Shown: positions 59,163 to 64,000 of the stretch, in pieces
Numbering within the stretch: position 1 is the first letter of the stretch
Layout of the letters: each line of letters starts with the position of its first letter
Source: Jaminaea rosea
Taxonomy: Eukaryota > Basidiomycota > Exobasidiomycetes > Microstromatales
Direction: 5' to 3'
Assembly: GCF_003144245.1 (NCBI RefSeq)
Contig: NW_020289979.1
Coordinates: 682,001-746,000 of the forward strand
Length of the DNA stretch: 64,000 bases
Notes under the pieces: model-generated
The model's database searches: none
Seen by the model: the letters and a program-made list of their open reading frames with translations, nothing else
Told to the model about the DNA's origin: nothing
Made by a program: the position numbers and the translations under genes

Positions 59163-61043
59163 CTACGCCTTGCGGATCGTCGCCGCCGCCTTCTCAGCCA
59201 GACCATACAGCGACGCGCTCAAATGCGCCGTCATCTGCGTGGGGAGCACACTCGCATCGACGATCCACACATTCTCCGTGTCGTAGACCTTGAAGTTCGG
59301 GTCCACCACACCGCCCAGCTCGCGGCTCATCATGCTCGCCGTAGCGATCGGGTGGTGAACCGAAGAGAAGCCGTTCCCACCGTTGCCCTTGAGGACGAAG
59401 TTCTGCCACTTGGCAAAGTCGCCCTGCTGGTCGTTGTCAGGGATGACGCTGAAGCCAGGCAGGGATTCAGTCTCGCCAAGGCCGTCACGGATCGCAGAGT
59501 CCTTGAGCGTCTTGCGGGCTGCGCGCAAGCCGGCAACGGTGAGGGCCATGTCGACGGGGTTAGTGAAGTAGCCGGGGTTGAGCTGCGGGTGTGAGAAGCC
59601 CGAGGCGTCGGTGGAGTGGACCGAGCCGCGAGAGAAGGGCATCATCTGCCACAGGTCGACACCCATACCAGACTGCGGGTACCCGTGGTCACCAAAGAGC
59701 TCGACAATGCCGACCTTGTCGTCGAAGATGAGCTTGACGGTCAGCTCGTACTGCTTGAGCAGCCCAGCCTTGTTCACAGCCGAGCCTGCGTTGACCTGAG
59801 CCTGAGCCCAGCTGTCCATGTTGCTCTCAATCCAGCTGCGTACCTCGGTCGCGTTGCTCATGACCTGGTAGATGTTGGGGAAAGCAATGATGTTGGAAGG
59901 ACCCTTGCCGCTGGGGTCGTAATGACCTTGCTTGGAGCCGATGCTGTTCATCGTCTGCTCGATGAGACCCTTACCGACGCCCGGCAGGTCAATCTGCTGC
60001 TGGACGCCGATCTTCTTGAGGACGTCAGCGTTGCCGATTCCCGAGGCCTCGAGGAAGAGGGGGGTGCGGATGGCACCTGCCGAAACGATGACACCCTTGG
60101 AGGCCTTGAAGGTGCGCTGCGGGCCAGACTTGGTCGACTGAGCGACGACGGAGGCAGCCTTGTGCTTGCCGTTGTTGGAAGAGGCCATGTTCATCTTGAC
60201 TCCACGCCAATTGAGGAGGACGACGAGGTTGGGCCTGATCTTTTCGACGGGGCTGAGGTAGGCCGTAGCTGACGAGACGCGGATCTGATTGCCGGTAGGC
60301 TGCATCGAGTTCTGAGAGTACGAGACGACCCCGCTGACGTTGCCTGCTGCGAGGTCGCTGACCTCAGGTACACCCAGAGCGTTGTTGAGAGCCTTGACGT
60401 AGGCCTTCTGGTGAGGGCCCTTGTACATGTCCGGAGTGAAAGAGACGGTGACAGGCCCGCCAGTGCCGTGAGCAGAGGAGTCGCCCTGGGCGCCAGCATC
60501 CTTCTGCCAGCCCTGAGGAGCATTCCAGTCCTCCGACTTCTTCATGTAGCTCTCGATGTCGGACCAGCTCCAGCCATCGTTGCCCAGCTGCGACAGGCCA
60601 TCGTACTGTGCTGCGTCACCTCGACCCCAAGCGCCATTGTTGATGGCGGTTGAGCCGCCGAGGGTCTTGCCGCCGCGAATCGTCTTGGTGTTGCCTCCAG
60701 CTGCTGGTTGAGGAGTCGTGGCCCATCCCCAGTCGAGCTCGGTGCCGAATGCCTTGCCGTATTGGGTCATGGAGACGACGCGGTCATCGGTGCGGCTGTC
60801 GCCTCCGGCCTCAAGACAGAGGACGGTGTTCTTTGGGTCCTCGCTGAGGCGGACAGCGGTGGTGAGGCCGCCGAGTCCACAACCAACGATGACGTGGGTG
60901 TAAGACTTGGATGCGGCGTAGTTGACATCGGACGTGACCGAGTTGGATGCGCGTCGCCACAACTCGTCCATGACGGGAGCAGAGAGTGCTGAAGAGAAGA
61001 GGGCGGCCGTAGCCGTTGCCGTGATGGCGAGTGCTGAGCGCAT
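59163..61043 (-). CDS. Secreted GMC-family FAD oxidoreductase
   Basis: A 626-residue single-exon enzyme of the glucose-methanol-choline family. A signal peptide covers about 1-21 (MRSALAITATATAALFSSALSA). The FAD-binding motif is VIVGCGLGGLTTAVRL near residue 52, with the acidic ribose contact in LCLEAGG. GMC signature 1 is RGGKTLGGSTAINNGAWGRG and signature 2 is VIVSAGAIRTPLFLEASGIG. The active-site His pair appears as SSVHHPIATASMM and QMTAHLSASLYGLAEKAA. Substrate cannot be fixed: it could be an aryl-alcohol, glucose-type or other alcohol oxidase or dehydrogenase. H2O2 production outside the cell is a family possibility. A TATA-like element lies about 95 bases upstream. Confidence 0.9.
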   Translation of the reverse strand: MRSALAITATATAALFSSALSAPVMDELWRRASNSVTSDVNYAASKSYTHVIVGCGLGGLTTAVRLSEDPKNTVLCLEAGGDSRTDDRVVSMTQYGKAFGTELDWGWATTPQPAAGGNTKTIRGGKTLGGSTAINNGAWGRGDAAQYDGLSQLGNDGWSWSDIESYMKKSEDWNAPQGWQKDAGAQGDSSAHGTGGPVTVSFTPDMYKGPHQKAYVKALNNALGVPEVSDLAAGNVSGVVSYSQNSMQPTGNQIRVSSATAYLSPVEKIRPNLVVLLNWRGVKMNMASSNNGKHKAASVVAQSTKSGPQRTFKASKGVIVSAGAIRTPLFLEASGIGNADVLKKIGVQQQIDLPGVGKGLIEQTMNSIGSKQGHYDPSGKGPSNIIAFPNIYQVMSNATEVRSWIESNMDSWAQAQVNAGSAVNKAGLLKQYELTVKLIFDDKVGIVELFGDHGYPQSGMGVDLWQMMPFSRGSVHSTDASGFSHPQLNPGYFTNPVDMALTVAGLRAARKTLKDSAIRDGLGETESLPGFSVIPDNDQQGDFAKWQNFVLKGNGGNGFSSVHHPIATASMMSRELGGVVDPNFKVYDTENVWIVDASVLPTQMTAHLSASLYGLAEKAAATIRKA

Positions 61044-61133
61044 GTTGATCAGGAGCCGCGGATGGGAAGACTTGAAGGGCTTGAAGGGGCTTGATCGAGA
61101 AAGGAAATGAAGGGGAGAACGACAAATGAGTGG

Positions 61134-61143
61134 TCTTATAAAA
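61134..61143 (-). promoter_or_regulatory. TATA-like box upstream of the GMC gene
   Basis: On the minus strand the sequence reads TTTTATAAGA, about 95 bases before the GMC ATG. The position suits a TATA box of an inducible secreted enzyme gene; evidence is sequence only. Confidence 0.35.
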
Positions 61144-62608
61144 CCATGAGATCGAGGTGCGGCTGGTTATTGCGACCTGCGGCTCCTTCGTTCAAAGACG
61201 GGCCGCTCTCCACGACGGGACGAGGGGAAGCGGAGACCCGTGGTCTTCTTCACGGGTCTCGCAGCCAGCAAGCGGCCTGATCGTGCGCACGCACGGCTAT
61301 CTATCGATTGACAGGCCCGAGCCAAGCCAATCTCGCTCTTGGTGGGCGCTGGCGGGGGGCGCATCTGCTGCGAGCCCAGCCCGTCTTGCGGCTGATTGAG
61401 GCGTTGGGTGCTGCGACATGCTGCTACGGCGGGGCCTCGACGCCGGGACGACGCCGAATCGCGTTCAAAAATTCACGATCAGCGAGCAGCAAGGGCAGTC
61501 CGTGGTCGAAGAAGGGTTCGCCAGTCACAGCGGCGAGGGAACGCAAAGCCCGTGCGCGCCCGCCTCGTCGCAGCGACGACGACGGACTTCCTGCGACTGC
61601 CTCGTGCCTGAATTTGGCGCATCTCGCCTCGCAAGAAGACGTCAACCTCACGGACGGAGGTTTGGAGGCCGAAGTACGGCCTCGACGACACGAAGCCAGC
61701 AGCAGCTCGTCGTCCGCAAACGGCGGAAGATGGCACCCGCAGTTGCCACGCTCCTTCGTGTCTGTGGAGCGATGCGATGCGATGCGATGAACAGCAGGCA
61801 GTGCTCTGGCTATTGGTGGTCGTGCTCCGACGTAAGATGAGGAAGGTCCGAAGCTGCTTGGGCTTCACGATCAATGGCCCGGTGCGACCCGTTTCATTGA
61901 AGCACGAGGTGTGACGGCGATTGTCGCGGATGACGGCAACTCAGACCGTGGCATCTAGGTGGCAAGGAAGGCGGTGAGTGGGCAGGAGGTCGGCAACTAG
62001 GGAAAGCGAGACATGATGATCATCGACTCTTGTCGAGCGAATAGCCAAATTGACCAGCCGTGAGACCCTCATTCTCACTTGGATCTGTTCGTGCCGGAGC
62101 TGTGATTGCTAGATTCAGTCCCGCGTGACTCGCCCTCAAGATGAAAGGACTCGACGTTTCAGCGTCCGCTGGGGCTGGCGACAGCCGTCGCTCAAGCGAT
62201 ACGATGTCACTCGTTTACGCGCCCGCCTGACTGAATGTTGTGCGAGCAAAGCAGACGATGGCTTGCGCATTGGCTCATTCGTGGTCCTCTAAGCTCCCTT
62301 ACTTTCTCAGGACCGACGAGTGATGGCCAAAAGCACACAGACAGCTTGGCCCTTGCACGCTTGCTCCTCATTCCCTTTCAGCTAGCCTGGTGGTAAAGCG
62401 ATCAAATCCCCGGCATGCCGCCTTCGCAGCCACAATCCACTCGAATGGACAGCCATCGTGAGCGGCCTCGTCTATCGCGGCTCACGGTAGTGGCCTTTCG
62501 TCCATCCTAGCTAGCGTTGGATGTGCGCCGTTGCCGTGGCTCGCTATAGTCGCGCTTCTGTCGGTCGGGCCGGGCGCTCTCTTGGATTTGCAACGGAGTC
62601 AAGTCAAA

Positions 62609-62636
62609 GGCGGCGGCGGCGGCGGCGGCGGCGGCG
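62609..62636. repeat. (GGC)9 trinucleotide repeat
   Basis: A pure GGC run about 430 bases upstream of the last gene's ATG, in the presumed promoter or leader. Confidence 0.9.
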
Positions 62637-62963
62637 CTTTGGCTTTGGCAGGGAGCAGCTGCAGCGCCGCTCGACCACCGCGACCTGGCCCGCTCCCGGT
62701 CGCTCACACGACCCAGCATCAAGGGCCGCCGATGGCCATAGCGTCAGTTCTTTCCTCTTCATCATTACCGCTCGACTCCTCGAGCCCACCCACGAGGGGG
62801 CTCCTCACCCAGACACACACCACATCGATCAGCACCGACGCTGCATAGAGGCCAACTCGCGCTCCGTGAGGATCTGCCTCACCGACCTTCCACCAATCGC
62901 CTTCTCCTCTCTGCGCTGCTTTCCTCTCATCCCCTAGACCCTCCATCACCCCACTCACCCACC

Positions 62964-62972
62964 ATGAAATAG
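62964..62972 (+). promoter_or_regulatory. Minimal two-codon upstream ORF (ATG-AAA-TAG)
   Basis: An ATG in a strong context (CACCATGA) is followed by a single Lys codon and a stop, 87 bases before the ATG of the downstream gene. If inside the leader it would act as a start-stop-like ribosome trap. Confidence 0.4.
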
Positions 62973-63059
62973 CCGCTATACCAATCGAGACAAGCCTCTG
63001 GTGTTTGCTTGGACTTGGACTCGGATCTTAATCTCCCCTTTTCCCCCGCCACGTTCACG

Positions 63060-64000
63060 ATGTCGTCGACGAACAACGCTCAGCAACACACGCTCAAGGC
63101 GCCTGTGCGCTACGAGGCTCAGCGTTCACCCAGCGAAGGGTCGAGAGGCGCAGCGGATGCAGCCTCATCGGGATGGGTGGGGCCCTTTGAGCGGGTCCTT
63201 GGAGATCACGAGGAGCCTGGCTCCGACAAAAAGGCATCATCTGCGGGAGCAATGGCGGCTGCTAATGAATCGTTTGCAGCCCTTCAAGGAGGCGGGGGTG
63301 GAGCCGGAGGAGGGGCAGGCGGGGGAGTAGGATCAGCAGGGAACAAGGGCAGCAACGACTACGTCGATAGTCCACACAGCCACTCGCATCCGCATTCACA
63401 GTCGACACCGACGGCAGAGAGACCGTCCCCACGCAGACCATTGTCGATGGTCGGGCGAGCAAAGAGCCATCTCTCAAAGGCAATGGCAGATGACGAGGGC
63501 AATGCTAAGGGCGCAGAGAGCGATCAGCAGCTCATGCCTCCGCCGAGCAACACGGCAACGGGCTCGCGGTTGAGCACAAAGAGCAGCACAAAGTCTCTCA
63601 AAGCGCAACCTGCGCGAGGTTCTAGCTCTTCCTCGTCCTCTTCCTCTGCCATTCGCACCTACAGGCCGGGGCAGGACGACAGCCTTGAGAAACGTGATGG
63701 TGATCAGACACAACGCTTTCCCGGCTTGGCCCCCACCACATCAGGCCCGTCGATTGTAGAGGTTTCGTCACGCGATCAAGAAGGCAAGATCGTTTTCGAC
63801 AACCTCTACCTCAATCACGCTCCTGGTCTTCAGCCTGTCCATCTACGCAACCACCTTTCGTCGGGCAGGTCGGTCTTGGTACGGCTCGAGAGCGACCTCG
63901 GCCACGCCGTCTCTTTCATGAGGCGAAAGAGGACCGGTGCAAAGAATGAGCTCGATCAACTCATCTGGCCATCGAATACCCTCGCCTGGGCTCAAGGCGC
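63060..64000 (+). CDS. Unrecognised protein, N-terminal part (3' end outside window)
   Basis: The frame from ATG 63060 stays open to the window end, 313 codons. The first 235 residues are low in complexity: a Gly run (GGGGGAGGGAGGGVG) near 83-97, a His/Ser patch (SPHSHSHPHS) near 109-118, and Ser runs near 202-210. From about 245 the sequence becomes ordered and beta-like: SIVEVSSRDQEGKIVFDNLY, RSVLVRLESDLGHAVSFMRR, LIWPSNTLAWAQG. This could be the start of a beta-sandwich domain of the ASPM-SPD-2-Hydin sort, but that is a guess from the strand pattern alone, and I do not assign function. Confidence 0.7.
   Translation, partial: MSSTNNAQQHTLKAPVRYEAQRSPSEGSRGAADAASSGWVGPFERVLGDHEEPGSDKKASSAGAMAAANESFAALQGGGGGAGGGAGGGVGSAGNKGSNDYVDSPHSHSHPHSQSTPTAERPSPRRPLSMVGRAKSHLSKAMADDEGNAKGAESDQQLMPPPSNTATGSRLSTKSSTKSLKAQPARGSSSSSSSSSAIRTYRPGQDDSLEKRDGDQTQRFPGLAPTTSGPSIVEVSSRDQEGKIVFDNLYLNHAPGLQPVHLRNHLSSGRSVLVRLESDLGHAVSFMRRKRTGAKNELDQLIWPSNTLAWAQG

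Larger units (their letters stand above)
61044..63059. promoter_or_regulatory. Divergent region between GMC oxidoreductase and the last gene
   Basis: About 2 kb with no supported gene. It contains a TATA-like box near 61137, (GCGAT)4 near 61769-61789, (GGC)9 near 62609-62636 and a two-codon upstream reading frame at 62964-62972. Confidence 0.5.

Noticed and set aside
61308-61840. Overlapping 140- to 160-codon frames upstream of the GMC gene
   Set aside because: Two overlapping frames with Arg/Ser-rich content and GCGAT repeats; no conserved motif.
62380-62420. tRNA-like fragment (GGTGGTAAAGC and GATCAAATCCCC)
   Set aside because: The A-box-like and B-box-like parts are only a few bases apart, so there is no room for an anticodon arm and no acceptor stem pairs.
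1-64000. CRISPR arrays, rRNA genes, replication origins
   Set aside because: No regularly spaced direct repeats, no conserved rRNA core sequence, and fungal origins have no motif readable by eye.

Overview
The window is a GC-rich, gene-dense fungal chromosome segment. Introns are short (about 60-95 bases) with GTGAGT-like donors and CAG acceptors, and neighbouring genes sit in convergent or divergent pairs. A phenylalanine ammonia-lyase, a G-patch/zinc-finger RNA-binding protein, a Sac7-type RhoGAP, a PAS-kinase-type kinase and a secreted SLT-fold lysozyme-like protein point to a basidiomycete. Ustilaginomycotina is my best guess from gene content and style; this is inference, since no rRNA marker is present. 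I see no tRNA, rRNA, CRISPR array, transposon or retroelement.

Layout. 1-5.1 kb: 3' end of homocitrate synthase, SAR1 and an HDAC8/Hos1-like deacetylase. 5.1-13 kb: an NDR-type AGC kinase, diverging across 1.7 kb from a bHLH transcription factor. 13-20 kb: EMG1, RPC31, a secreted GPI-type protein and an RBM5/10-like protein. 20-27 kb: a CCC2-type copper ATPase, PAL and CTF8. 28-40 kb: GUP1, MGM1, VPS8 and AP-1 sigma. 40.5-41.5 kb: TFA2. 42.4-45.5 kb: a degenerate locus related to inteins and homing endonucleases. 46-49.6 kb: mitochondrial phosphate carrier and secreted lysozyme-like protein. 51.5-58.5 kb: RhoGAP and PSK-type kinase. 59-61 kb: secreted GMC oxidoreductase. 63 kb to end: 5' part of an unrecognised gene.

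Most genes are core cell biology and are not an operon-like set. The window covers vesicle traffic (SAR1, VPS8, AP-1 sigma, copper loading in the secretory route), mitochondria (MGM1, phosphate carrier), gene expression (EMG1, RPC31, TFA2, HDAC, bHLH, RBM5-like), replication and cohesion (CTF8), signalling (NDR, RhoGAP, PSK) and secretion (lysozyme, GMC, GPI-type protein).

The standout is the minus-strand locus at 42.4-45.5 kb. It encodes a VMA-intein/HO-like LAGLIDADG protein without a host protein. Its modules are each tandemly repeated in place: four intein block-A-like units, two acidic Cys-pair linkers and two C-terminal LAGLIDADG units. The first residue of each complete block-A unit is Met rather than the splicing Cys. 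The reading frame is interrupted between modules, so the locus looks like a freestanding, internally amplified and partly decayed homing-type gene. I know of no described example with this architecture.
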